Below are positions 56,235 through 64,000 of a stretch of 64,000 nt of DNA, one piece after another. The DNA lies in the NCBI RefSeq assembly GCF_003602095.1, contig NZ_RAHH01000004.1:62001-126000 (forward strand). Reading direction: 5' to 3'. The notes under the pieces were generated by a model, which was not told the DNA's origin, ran no database searches, and worked only from the letters and a program-made list of their open reading frames with translations. A program made the position numbers and the translations under genes. This DNA is from Rahnella woolbedingensis. GTDB lineage: Bacteria; Pseudomonadota; Gammaproteobacteria; Enterobacterales; Enterobacteriaceae. Positions within the stretch are counted from its first letter, which is position 1, and every line of letters begins with the position of its first letter.

Positions 56235-59200
56235 TTGAGGCGACTGCCCGGTATTTTATTAACCACCAGCGCAACCCTTGTCGTGATAGTGGCTTTGGTG
56301 ATTAGCGGCTTGCGTCTGGCATTGCCGCAGCTTAGCCGCTTTCAGGATCAACTGGTCGGGAAAGTAGAGGCGGTCACCGGCGTACCCATAGAACTGTCGC
56401 AAATCAGCGCCAGCTGGAAGACCTTTGGCCCGATCATGGAAATCCGTGGCCTGGAGGTCACAATGCCTGATGCCAAATGGCGGGTTCAGCGCATCACCAT
56501 GGCGCTGGACGTCTGGCAATCACTCCTGCATTTTCGCTGGCAGTTCCGCGATCTCACCTTCTATAACCTGCAACTGGATTTAAATACCCCGCTCGGTGGC
56601 CATGCTAATAAAGGCAGCGGCATCAAGCCCGGTCGTGCCAGCGATATTTTCCTGCGTCAGGTCGACCATTTTGACCTGCGCAACAGCCGCATTACCTTCC
56701 CTACGCCTTCCGGCCCGCGCGCGGAATTCGACATTCCCCAGCTGACCTGGCTGAACACCCGCAACCGCCACCGCGCCGAAGGGCAGCTAAGCCTTTCGAG
56801 CTTTAACGGCCAGCATGGCGTTGTCCAGCTACGTATGGATCTCAATGACTCAAACGGTTTGCTCAATAACGGCAAAATATATCTGCAAGCCGATGATATT
56901 GATATGAAACCCTGGTTCAGCCGTTGGCTGCGCAGCAATACCGGTCTGGAAAGTTCTAACTTCAGCCTCGCTGCCTGGCTGACGGTGCACAATGGCGATA
57001 TTTATGCCGGTGATGCCCTTCTAAAAACCGGGTTTGCCACCTGGAAAACCGGTGCCGATGAACACCGTCTCGATGTCGATAATCTGGCGTTGCATGGCAG
57101 CCGTCAGGGAAGTGGCTGGCAGATTGGAACGCAGCAACTGAACCTGAAAACTGACGGCGTGGCGTGGCCGAAAGGCCGTCTCGAAGCGCTTTATCTTCCT
57201 GAAAACACCGATTTCCTCGGCCCCTCGCAGAGCGAAGAGTTGCGCATCCGCGGTACAAATCTGCAACTGGAGCGCTTAGGGCCGGTGATCCCGGCGATTT
57301 CATTCCTGACTCCGGCCTTGCTGGAACGCTGGCAGGATTTAAAACCCGCCGGTAATGTTGATCGCCTCGCGCTGGATATCCCGCTCAAACAATTGGATAA
57401 GACCCGTTTTGATGCCAGCTGGCACGATGTCAGTTGGCAGCGCTGGGAACTCCTTCCGGGCGTAAACCATTTCAGCGGCAGCCTTAAAGGCAGCGTGGCC
57501 GGCGGTCAGCTGGCAGTCAATCTCAAAGACAGCGTTTTACCTTATGGCGAAATGTTCCGTGCCCCGCTGGAAATCGGTGCAGCGACCGGCACCTTTAACT
57601 GGACCAACGGCAAGGACGGCTGGGCGCTGTCCGGTAAAGATGTCGATGTTAAAGCCAACGCGCTGTGGGCGAAGGGTGATTTCCGTTACCACCAGCCAGC
57701 AGAAGGCCAGCCGTGGCTGAATATTCTGGCCGGTATCCGTTTATATGACGCCGGTCAGGCGTGGCGCTATTTCCCTGAGCCGCTGATGGGCAAACATCTG
57801 GTGGATTATCTGAGTGGCGCCATTCAGGCCGGTCAGGTGGATAACGCTACGCTGACGTTCAACGGCAATCCGCATGATTTCCCGTTTAAAAAGAACGAAG
57901 GGCAGTTTGAAGTGTGGGTTCCGCTGCGCCATTCCACCTTCGAATTCCAGCCGGGCTGGCCAGCGCTCACCAATCTGGATATCGATCTCGACTTCCTGAA
58001 TGACGGCCTGTTTATGAAAGCCGCGCATACCAAACTGGGCAATGTTGATGGCGATAATGTGATTGCTAATATTCCTGATTACCTGAAGGAACGCTTGTTT
58101 ATCGATTCAGATTTGCGCGGGCAGGGCAAAGATATCAGCGACTACTTCATGGGGACACCATTGCATGATTCGCTGGGCTCGGCGCTACAGGAATTGCAGA
58201 TTGACGGCGAAGTGAATGGTCGCCTACATCTGGATATTCCGCTGAATGGCGAGATGGTTCGCGCTTCCGGCGGTGTGACGTTAAACGACAACAGTCTGTT
58301 TATTAAGCCGCTGGACAGCAAAATCAGCCATCTCAGCGGTCAGTTCAGCTATGACAATGGCAATCTGCAAAGTAACCGTCTTACCGGTGAATGGTTCGGC
58401 CAGCCGGTGAACGTGATGTTCAGTACGCAGGAACTGGCGAATGACTTTAAAGTTCAGGTCGGTCTGGATGCCAACTGGCAGCTGGCGAAAATCCCTGGTA
58501 TGCCGGCAGCGGCAGCCAGCAAAATTTCTGGCGGCGCACCGTGGAAAGGCGATGTAAATATTACACTGCCACATAAAGGTATCCCGACTTACACCGTCGA
58601 TGTGAATGCCGATCTGAAAGATGTGAGCAGTCACTTACCGGATCCGCTGAGCAAAAAAGCCGGGCATGCGATGCCGCTGGTGGTCAATGTGAAAGGCGAT
58701 CTGCACAGCTTTAATCTGGAAGGCGTGCTGGCCGGTAAAGACCGCTTTAACAGCCGCTGGTTACTGGGCAAACAGCTGAAACTGGATCGCGCTTCCTGGC
58801 AGGCCAATGCCAAGAAAACGCCGCCATTACCGGCAGACAGCAGCCTGACGTTAAACCTGCCGCCGCTGGATGGCGAAAACTGGCTGGGCCTGCTTTCGCC
58901 GGATAAAGCGACACAGAGCACCAGCAGCAAACTGGCGGGTTTCAGCTTCCCGCATCAGATAACCCTCACCACGCCTGCGCTGACACTGGGCGGACAGGTG
59001 TGGAATGACCTGACCCTGACCTCGGTACAGGGAAATGAGGGGATGGAAATCATCGCCAAAGGCAAAGAAATTGACGGCCAGCTGAATATGAATGACAACG
59101 GTCCGTGGCTGGCGAATCTGAAATATGTATATTTCAATCCGCAATGGACCGTGGCTGATGTCGCCAGCAGCAGCCAGCCGGGCGGAAACCCGTTTGCCAC

Positions 59201-60062
59201 CAGTAAGATTTCTTTCGCTAACTGGCCTGCGCTGCAACTGCGTTGCGAAGCCTGCTGGTTCCTCGGACAAAACTTCCGCAAAGTGAATGCCGATCTCACT
59301 CCGCAGGGCGATCAGCTGATGCTGCGCAACGGCCTGATCGACACCGGCGTGGCGCGGCTTAATGTTCAGGGCGACTGGAAGCAGAACGCCGAAGGCGAAA
59401 ACACCGGTCTGAAAGGGAAGCTGACGGGTAAAAACATCGATCAGGCGATGTCATTCTTTGGTGTTACCACGCCGCTGAAAGGCGCGCCATTCGATATCAA
59501 TTTCGACCTGCACTGGAAATCTGTCCCCTGGAAGCCGGATATCAGCACGCTTAATGGCACGCTGAAGAACACCTTAGGCAAAGGTGAAATCGCCGATATC
59601 GGCACCGGCCGTGCGGGACAGTTGCTGCGTCTGGTCAGTTTCGACGCCTTGCTGCGTAAACTGCGTCTCGATTTCAGTGACACCTTCGGTCAGGGATTCT
59701 ATTTCGACTCCATCAAATCGACGGAGTGGATCAAAGACGGTGTGATGCATACTGATGATCTGCTGATTGACGGTCTGGAAGCGGATATTGCTATTACCGG
59801 TCAGGTGAACTTTGTTAATCAGCGCCTTGATCTGGAAGCCGTTATCGCACCGGAAATTTCTGCTACCGTCGGCGTGGCAACGGCATTTGTTATCAACCCG
59901 GTGATCGGCGTGGCGGTATTTGCGGCCAGTAAAGTGCTGGCGCCACTGTGGAATAAAATTTCTCTGATCCGCTATCAGATTGACGGCACCATTGCGGATC
60001 CGCACATCAACGAAATTCTTCGCAAACCAGCAGAACACCCGAAGGCCGCCGCCGCTCAGTAA
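56235..60062 (+). CDS. yhdP: AsmA-family inter-membrane phospholipid transport protein YhdP
   Basis: 1275-residue bridge-like protein anchored by one N-terminal inner-membrane helix (LPGILLTTSATLVVIVALV), with a long periplasmic beta-groove and a DUF3971/AsmA-type C-terminus (ATAFVINPVIGVAVFAASKV). In E. coli, YhdP with TamB and YdbH carries phospholipids to the outer membrane. I choose TTG 56235, reading (M)RRLPGILL like E. coli YhdP, because AAGGAG (56223-56228) precedes it by six bases; the ATG-started frame at 56166 lacks such a site. Confidence 0.94.
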   Translation: MRRLPGILLTTSATLVVIVALVISGLRLALPQLSRFQDQLVGKVEAVTGVPIELSQISASWKTFGPIMEIRGLEVTMPDAKWRVQRITMALDVWQSLLHFRWQFRDLTFYNLQLDLNTPLGGHANKGSGIKPGRASDIFLRQVDHFDLRNSRITFPTPSGPRAEFDIPQLTWLNTRNRHRAEGQLSLSSFNGQHGVVQLRMDLNDSNGLLNNGKIYLQADDIDMKPWFSRWLRSNTGLESSNFSLAAWLTVHNGDIYAGDALLKTGFATWKTGADEHRLDVDNLALHGSRQGSGWQIGTQQLNLKTDGVAWPKGRLEALYLPENTDFLGPSQSEELRIRGTNLQLERLGPVIPAISFLTPALLERWQDLKPAGNVDRLALDIPLKQLDKTRFDASWHDVSWQRWELLPGVNHFSGSLKGSVAGGQLAVNLKDSVLPYGEMFRAPLEIGAATGTFNWTNGKDGWALSGKDVDVKANALWAKGDFRYHQPAEGQPWLNILAGIRLYDAGQAWRYFPEPLMGKHLVDYLSGAIQAGQVDNATLTFNGNPHDFPFKKNEGQFEVWVPLRHSTFEFQPGWPALTNLDIDLDFLNDGLFMKAAHTKLGNVDGDNVIANIPDYLKERLFIDSDLRGQGKDISDYFMGTPLHDSLGSALQELQIDGEVNGRLHLDIPLNGEMVRASGGVTLNDNSLFIKPLDSKISHLSGQFSYDNGNLQSNRLTGEWFGQPVNVMFSTQELANDFKVQVGLDANWQLAKIPGMPAAAASKISGGAPWKGDVNITLPHKGIPTYTVDVNADLKDVSSHLPDPLSKKAGHAMPLVVNVKGDLHSFNLEGVLAGKDRFNSRWLLGKQLKLDRASWQANAKKTPPLPADSSLTLNLPPLDGENWLGLLSPDKATQSTSSKLAGFSFPHQITLTTPALTLGGQVWNDLTLTSVQGNEGMEIIAKGKEIDGQLNMNDNGPWLANLKYVYFNPQWTVADVASSSQPGGNPFATSKISFANWPALQLRCEACWFLGQNFRKVNADLTPQGDQLMLRNGLIDTGVARLNVQGDWKQNAEGENTGLKGKLTGKNIDQAMSFFGVTTPLKGAPFDINFDLHWKSVPWKPDISTLNGTLKNTLGKGEIADIGTGRAGQLLRLVSFDALLRKLRLDFSDTFGQGFYFDSIKSTEWIKDGVMHTDDLLIDGLEADIAITGQVNFVNQRLDLEAVIAPEISATVGVATAFVINPVIGVAVFAASKVLAPLWNKISLIRYQIDGTIADPHINEILRKPAEHPKAAAAQ

Positions 60063-60203
60063 CATCACCGTGAAGGTGGCAGGAAACCTCGTTCGGGCTG
60101 TGTTAGGCTGTTAATAACCTTGTAACAATGGATTGTCCGGCGGGTTGACGTTTTTTTGACGTTCAGCTCGCCGGATTTTCGTCTTAAAAGAGAGTGAACA
60201 TCT

Positions 60204-61649
60204 ATGAGTCTGGCCTTAGTAAGTGAGCAGTTACTAACTGCTAATAATCTGAGTCATCAGGATTTGTTTTCCGTTTTGGGCCAGTTGTCTGAACGTCGCC
60301 TTGATTATGCCGATCTCTTTTTCCAGTCCAGTTTCCACGAAGCCTGGGTTATCGAAGACAGCATCATCAAAGATGGTTCTTACAATATCGATCAGGGCGT
60401 TGGCGTCCGTGCGGTCAGCGGTGAAAAAACCGGTTTCGCTTACGCCGATCAGATTACGCTGAATGCCCTGAACCTGAGCGCTACAGCAGCCCGCAGCATT
60501 GTCCGCGAGCAGGGTAATGGCAAAGCGCATACGCTGGGCGAAATTGCGTACAAATCTCTTTATTCACCGCTGGATCCGCTGCAAAGCCTGCCGCGTGAAG
60601 CGAAGATTGAACTGCTGCACCGTGTAGACAAAATCGCCCGCGCGGCAGATAAGCGCGTGCAGGAAGTCAGTGCCAGCATTACCGGCGTATACGAAACCGT
60701 GCTGGTTGCAGCGACGGATGGCACGCTGGCGGCGGATATCCGTCCGCTGGTGCGTTTGTCCGTCAGCGTTTTGGTCGAACAGGACGGACGTCGTGAGCGT
60801 GGCTCAAGCGGCGGCGGCGGTCGTGTCGGTTATGATTACTTCCTCGAAACTGTTAACGGTGAAGTCCGTGCAGAAGCGTTTGCCCGTGACGCCGTGCGTA
60901 TGGCGCTGCTGAACCTGACCGCTGTTGCCGCACCCGCTGGCGGTATGCCGGTAGTACTGGGCGCAGGCTGGCCGGGCGTGCTGCTGCACGAAGCGGTCGG
61001 TCACGGTCTGGAAGGTGATTTCAACCGTCGCGGCACCTCTGTCTTCAGTGGTCAGATGGGCAAACTGGTGGCGTCAGAACTGTGTACAGTCGTCGATGAC
61101 GGCACTATCCCGGGTCTGCGCGGTTCATTGGCGATTGACGATGAAGGTGTGCCGGGCCAGTACAACGTACTGATCGAAAACGGTGTGCTGAAAGGTTATA
61201 TGCAGGACAAGCTGAATGCCCGCCTGATGGGGGTTGCGCCGACCGGTAATGGCCGCCGTGAATCTTATGCGCATCTGCCGATGCCGCGTATGACCAACAC
61301 CTACATGCTGGCAGGAAAATCGACGCCGGAAGATATCATCAGCAGCGTGGAATTTGGTCTGTATGCACCAAACTTCGGCGGTGGTCAGGTGGATATCACC
61401 TCGGGTAAATTCGTGTTCTCTACTTCTGAAGCCTATCTGATCGAAAAAGGCCGCATCACCAAACCGGTGAAAGGCGCGACGCTGATTGGCTCTGGTATTG
61501 AAGCGATGCAGCAGATATCCATGGTCGGCAACGATCTGGCGCTCGATAAAGGCGTCGGCGTATGCGGCAAAGAAGGCCAGAGCCTGCCCGTCGGGGTCGG
61601 TCAGCCAACCCTGAAACTGGATAATCTGACGGTGGGTGGTACGGCTTAG
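60204..61649 (+). CDS. tldD: Metalloprotease subunit TldD
   Basis: 481-residue cytoplasmic zinc protease subunit acting with TldE (PmbA). The complex digests unfolded peptides, matures microcin B17 and degrades the CcdA antitoxin in E. coli. Zinc-site motif [11 protein letters not shown] near residue 263. N-terminal [21 protein letters not shown] as in E. coli. The partner gene tldE is elsewhere. Follows yhdP after 141 bp. Confidence 0.97.
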   Translation: MSLALVSEQLLTANNLSHQDLFSVLGQLSERRLDYADLFFQSSFHEAWVIEDSIIKDGSYNIDQGVGVRAVSGEKTGFAYADQITLNALNLSATAARSIVREQGNGKAHTLGEIAYKSLYSPLDPLQSLPREAKIELLHRVDKIARAADKRVQEVSASITGVYETVLVAATDGTLAADIRPLVRLSVSVLVEQDGRRERGSSGGGGRVGYDYFLETVNGEVRAEAFARDAVRMALLNLTAVAAPAGGMPVVLGAGWPGVLLHEAVGHGLEGDFNRRGTSVFSGQMGKLVASELCTVVDDGTIPGLRGSLAIDDEGVPGQYNVLIENGVLKGYMQDKLNARLMGVAPTGNGRRESYAHLPMPRMTNTYMLAGKSTPEDIISSVEFGLYAPNFGGGQVDITSGKFVFSTSEAYLIEKGRITKPVKGATLIGSGIEAMQQISMVGNDLALDKGVGVCGKEGQSLPVGVGQPTLKLDNLTVGGTA

Positions 61650-61672
61650 TAGAAGATTATTTTGGTGTTATC

Positions 61673-61694
61673 CCTCCCCTTTCACAAGGGGAGG
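61673..61694. terminator. Hairpin between tldD and aaeR
   Basis: CCTCCCCTT/AAGGGGAGG, nine pairs, four-base loop, between two convergent genes. T-rich sequence is poor, so activity is uncertain. Confidence 0.55.
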
Positions 61695-61724
61695 TGTCAG
61701 GTGGAGTTTTGGTTTGATCCGAAT

Positions 61725-62663
61725 TCAATTCCACTGCGCCCCCTTTTTCCCCTGCCGGTATCCCTGATACACCTTACTCACCCGTTTAAAATAGTCCGTC
61801 AGATAATCAATGCAGACCTGCACTTTCAGCGGCAGTTTGTCCTTTTCGGTATACAGAGCGTAGACCGGTCGCGGGTCGGACTGGTAGCGACTGAATAAGA
61901 TTTCCACTTCCCCGGCGTTAATTTCCTCAATTACCCACATCAGCGGCACATAGGCGATACCCACACCGGCTTTTAGCCAGCGGATCATGGTTTGCGAATC
62001 GTTGGTGACGAAGCGGCCTTGCGGCGTAATGCGGGTGGAGATTCCTTCAGGCGCGATCAGCTCAAATTCACTGTCGGGACGTACGCTGTATTCCAGCCAC
62101 GAGAAATTCACCATATCCGCCGGTTTTTCCGGTGTGCCGTGCTGAGCCAGATAACTGCGCGCGGCGCATACCACCATCGGCATCGAGCCTAAGCGGGTGC
62201 AGAACAGGCTGGAATCCTGCAACGCACCGACGCGGATCACTACATCCAGCCCGTCGGCGATTAAATCGGGGGCGGGAATACCTGTCACCAGATTCACCGT
62301 CAGGCCGGGGTATTCGCTGAGCATTTCCGCGGTCATCGCAGCAAGAACATTTTGTGCCATTGTTGATGAACTGCCGATGCGCAATGTCCCGGTCGGGGTG
62401 TTGTTGAAGGCATACAATTGTTCATGTACTTCGCGGACATCGTGCAGCATTTTCCTGCATCCCTGATAGTAAATCTTGCCAGCCTCTGTCAGACCAATAC
62501 TGCGCGTACTTCGGTTTAATAACTTGATTTGTAAATCGTTTTCCAGCTTTGAAATAGTCTGGCTGATGGCGGAAACGCTCATATCGAGGCGTCGTGCCGC
62601 GGCAGTAAAAGAACCGCTTTCTACCACCTGAGCGAAAATCGACATGCGTTTTAATCGGTCCAT
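61725..62663 (-). CDS. aaeR: LysR-family activator AaeR
   Basis: 312-residue LysR-type regulator nearly collinear with E. coli AaeR: MDRLKRMSIFAQVVESGSF, the helix-turn-helix AARRLDMSVSAISQTISKLE, and the effector domain with YNFNNTP-like YAFNNTPTGTLRIGSSST. It activates the divergent aaeXAB efflux genes in response to aromatic acids such as p-hydroxybenzoate. A CRP-like palindrome lies 16-37 bp upstream of its start. Confidence 0.95.
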   Translation of the reverse strand: MDRLKRMSIFAQVVESGSFTAAARRLDMSVSAISQTISKLENDLQIKLLNRSTRSIGLTEAGKIYYQGCRKMLHDVREVHEQLYAFNNTPTGTLRIGSSSTMAQNVLAAMTAEMLSEYPGLTVNLVTGIPAPDLIADGLDVVIRVGALQDSSLFCTRLGSMPMVVCAARSYLAQHGTPEKPADMVNFSWLEYSVRPDSEFELIAPEGISTRITPQGRFVTNDSQTMIRWLKAGVGIAYVPLMWVIEEINAGEVEILFSRYQSDPRPVYALYTEKDKLPLKVQVCIDYLTDYFKRVSKVYQGYRQGKKGAQWN

Positions 62664-62678
62664 TGTTAACTCTGGCTT

Positions 62679-62700
62679 AAAAGTGATTTAGATCACAGAA
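62679..62700. promoter_or_regulatory. CRP-like binding site upstream of aaeR
   Basis: AAAAGTGATTTAGATCACAGAA: half sites AGTGA and TCACA with a six-base centre, one base from the ideal TGTGA-N6-TCACA. Confidence 0.6.
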
Positions 62701-62702
62701 TG

Positions 62703-62732
62703 TTGATTACTTGATAATAAGCACGCTAATAT
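62703..62732 (+). promoter_or_regulatory. Candidate promoter in the aaeR-aaeX spacer
   Basis: TTGATT (62703-62708), 18-bp spacer, TAATAT (62727-62732), directed toward aaeX. It is about 230 bp upstream of that gene, giving a long leader if used. Confidence 0.4.
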
Positions 62733-62966
62733 ACCCTTCCGGGCGATAAAACTCAGGTTTCTGTTTTCCTGACATAATGCTTACCTTCGCACACTTCCCT
62801 GGCAACTCCACAACTTCGTTTCGTATTTCCCAGTGAATTATTTATCTCCGGGTGCGCGTGGTGTTGCCTAAAATAATGAATAATGTGCGCGCGGGAATAG
62901 AGCGTTTATCCGTGGCTAAACTGACCGTCGTAATGCCATTCCTGATGATAATGTAAGGATTTTTTG

Positions 62967-63170
62967 ATGAGTTTGCTTCCGGTAATGGTGATTTTCGGAT
63001 TGTCGTTTCCTCCGGTGTTTTTTGAAATACTGCTGGCGCTGGTCATATTTTTCGTGGTGCGACGCGTGTTACAGCCCACCGGTATCTATGACTTTGTCTG
63101 GCATCCGGCGTTGTTCAACACAGCATTGTACTGCTGCCTTTTCTACCTGATCTCCTGCTTGTTCGTTTGA
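62967..63170 (+). CDS. aaeX: AaeX inner-membrane protein
   Basis: 67-residue small membrane protein (DUF1656) with two hydrophobic helices, first in aaeXAB. It begins [20 protein letters not shown] at ATG 62967 with AAGGA upstream. Its exact role in aromatic-acid efflux is not known. The aaeA start follows after seven bases. Confidence 0.93.
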   Translation: MSLLPVMVIFGLSFPPVFFEILLALVIFFVVRRVLQPTGIYDFVWHPALFNTALYCCLFYLISCLFV

Positions 63171-63177
63171 GGGCGTT

Positions 63178-64000
63178 GTGAAAAATTTCTCTATAAAAAT
63201 AATACGTTATGCAATAACGTTGATTCTGGTCGTGCTGGCTGTCATCGCAATCTTTAAAGCCTGGGCGTTCTACACCGAATCTCCGTGGACCCGTGATGCC
63301 AAATTTACTGCTGACGTGGTATCTATTGCACCCGATGTCACCGGTCTGATCACTGATGTGCCGGTGATTGATAACCAACTGGTGAAAAAAGGCCAGGTGC
63401 TGTTCAAAATCGACCAGCCGCGCTATCAGCAGGCGCTGGACGAAGCGAATGCTGATGTCGCGTATTATCAGGCACTGGCCTCTGAGAAAAAACGTGAAGC
63501 CGGGCGCCGTGTGAAATTGGGCGTGCAGGCTATGTCGCAGGAAGAAATCGATCAGGCCAACAACGTGCTGCAAACCGCTCAGCATCAGCTGGCAAAGGCG
63601 CAAGCTGCGCGTGATCTGGCGGTACTGGATCTCGAACGTACCGTGGTTGTCGCGCCTTCTGACGGCTGGGTCACTAACCTCACCGTGCATCCGGGGAACT
63701 ACATTAACCGTGGTTCGACCGCCGTGGCACTGGTGAAGAAAAACTCCTTCTATATTCTCGCCTATCTGGAAGAAACCAAACTGCCGGCGCTGAAAAAAGG
63801 CGACCGGGCGGAAATCACCCCGCTGGGCAGTAATCGCATCATGCACGGTACCGTCGACAGCGTCGCTGCTGCGGTCACAAACAGCTCTTCGTCCGCCGCG
63901 ACCAACGGTCTGGCGACCATCGACAGCAACCTCGAATGGGTACGTCTGGCACAACGTGTGCCGGTGAAAATCCTGCTCGATGATGAAGACCAGCAACATC
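63178..64000 (+). CDS. aaeA: Aromatic-acid efflux membrane-fusion protein AaeA (partial)
   Basis: Runs off the right edge; 274 codons are visible of roughly 310 expected. GTG start at 63178 gives [16 protein letters not shown], an N-terminal membrane anchor, then the conserved [12 protein letters not shown]. Lipoyl half ([13 protein letters not shown]), coiled-coil hairpin ([16 protein letters not shown] to [10 protein letters not shown]) and barrel domain ([10 protein letters not shown]) are in order. Pairs with AaeB to expel p-hydroxybenzoate and related acids. Confidence 0.95.
   Translation, partial: MKNFSIKIIRYAITLILVVLAVIAIFKAWAFYTESPWTRDAKFTADVVSIAPDVTGLITDVPVIDNQLVKKGQVLFKIDQPRYQQALDEANADVAYYQALASEKKREAGRRVKLGVQAMSQEEIDQANNVLQTAQHQLAKAQAARDLAVLDLERTVVVAPSDGWVTNLTVHPGNYINRGSTAVALVKKNSFYILAYLEETKLPALKKGDRAEITPLGSNRIMHGTVDSVAAAVTNSSSSAATNGLATIDSNLEWVRLAQRVPVKILLDDEDQQH

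Noticed and set aside
63115-63999. 294-codon frame antisense to aaeX and aaeA
   Set aside because: Shadow of the well-supported aaeA reading frame.

Overview
The window is a chromosomal segment of an enterobacterium, most likely a Yersiniaceae relative such as Rahnella or Ewingella. This genus-level guess rests on gene content and protein resemblance, not on a search. It opens with the last ten codons of ssb (acidic tail MDFDDDIPF) and ends inside aaeA. Two blocks match the E. coli gene order: ssb ... ghxP-yjcE on the left, and yhdWXYZ / fis-dusB / prmA-panF-yhdT / accCB / csrD-mreBCD-maf-rng-yhdP-tldD / aaeR-aaeXA on the right. Everything between ssb and ghxP (about 0.1-23.8 kb) replaces the E. 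coli yjcB-pdeC-soxSR interval with accessory metabolism and regulators.

Left accessory part (0.1-23.8 kb): a Tat-exported amidohydrolase and a LysR regulator lie opposite hpxO (urate hydroxylase). Then come two unrecognised genes, an aldehyde dehydrogenase-AraC pair, a LysR/SDR divergent pair, a tautomerase, a drug/metabolite exporter opposite an AraC regulator, a GNAT, two glutathione transferases, an extended SDR, and a RIO kinase with a possible 29-codon coupled leader. These are followed by two orphan substrate-binding proteins, a LysE exporter, an inositol-monophosphatase-like enzyme and an MHYT-GGDEF-EAL protein. Many are regulator/target divergent pairs with visible palindromes between them.

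Middle (23.8-36.8 kb): ghxP and yjcE, a long gene-poor AT-rich stretch with a candidate promoter, palindrome and terminator, a CspA-type cold-shock gene, the cidR/cidAB murein hydrolase exporter genes, and the yhdWXYZ amino-acid ABC transporter. The transporter has a clear sigma-54 promoter and is followed upstream by a class-I amidotransferase-like protein lacking its His/Glu pair. Two inverted copies of a roughly 350-bp, multi-hairpin intergenic repeat (25295-25643 and 31128-31480) bracket yjcE-csp-cid. This repeat is the most interesting non-coding signal in the window.

Right core part (36.9-64 kb): lpxP-like acyltransferase, DoxX, dusB-fis (transcribed from a TTTCAT/TAATAT promoter with a GC-rich discriminator), alpha carbonic anhydrase, prmA, panF-yhdT, accC-accB-aroQ (fatty-acid and shikimate supply), msrQ-msrP (periplasmic methionine sulfoxide repair), csrD, the rod-shape operon mreBCD, maf, rng, yhdP, tldD, and the aaeR / aaeXA efflux locus. 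This part looks like ordinary vertically inherited core genome.
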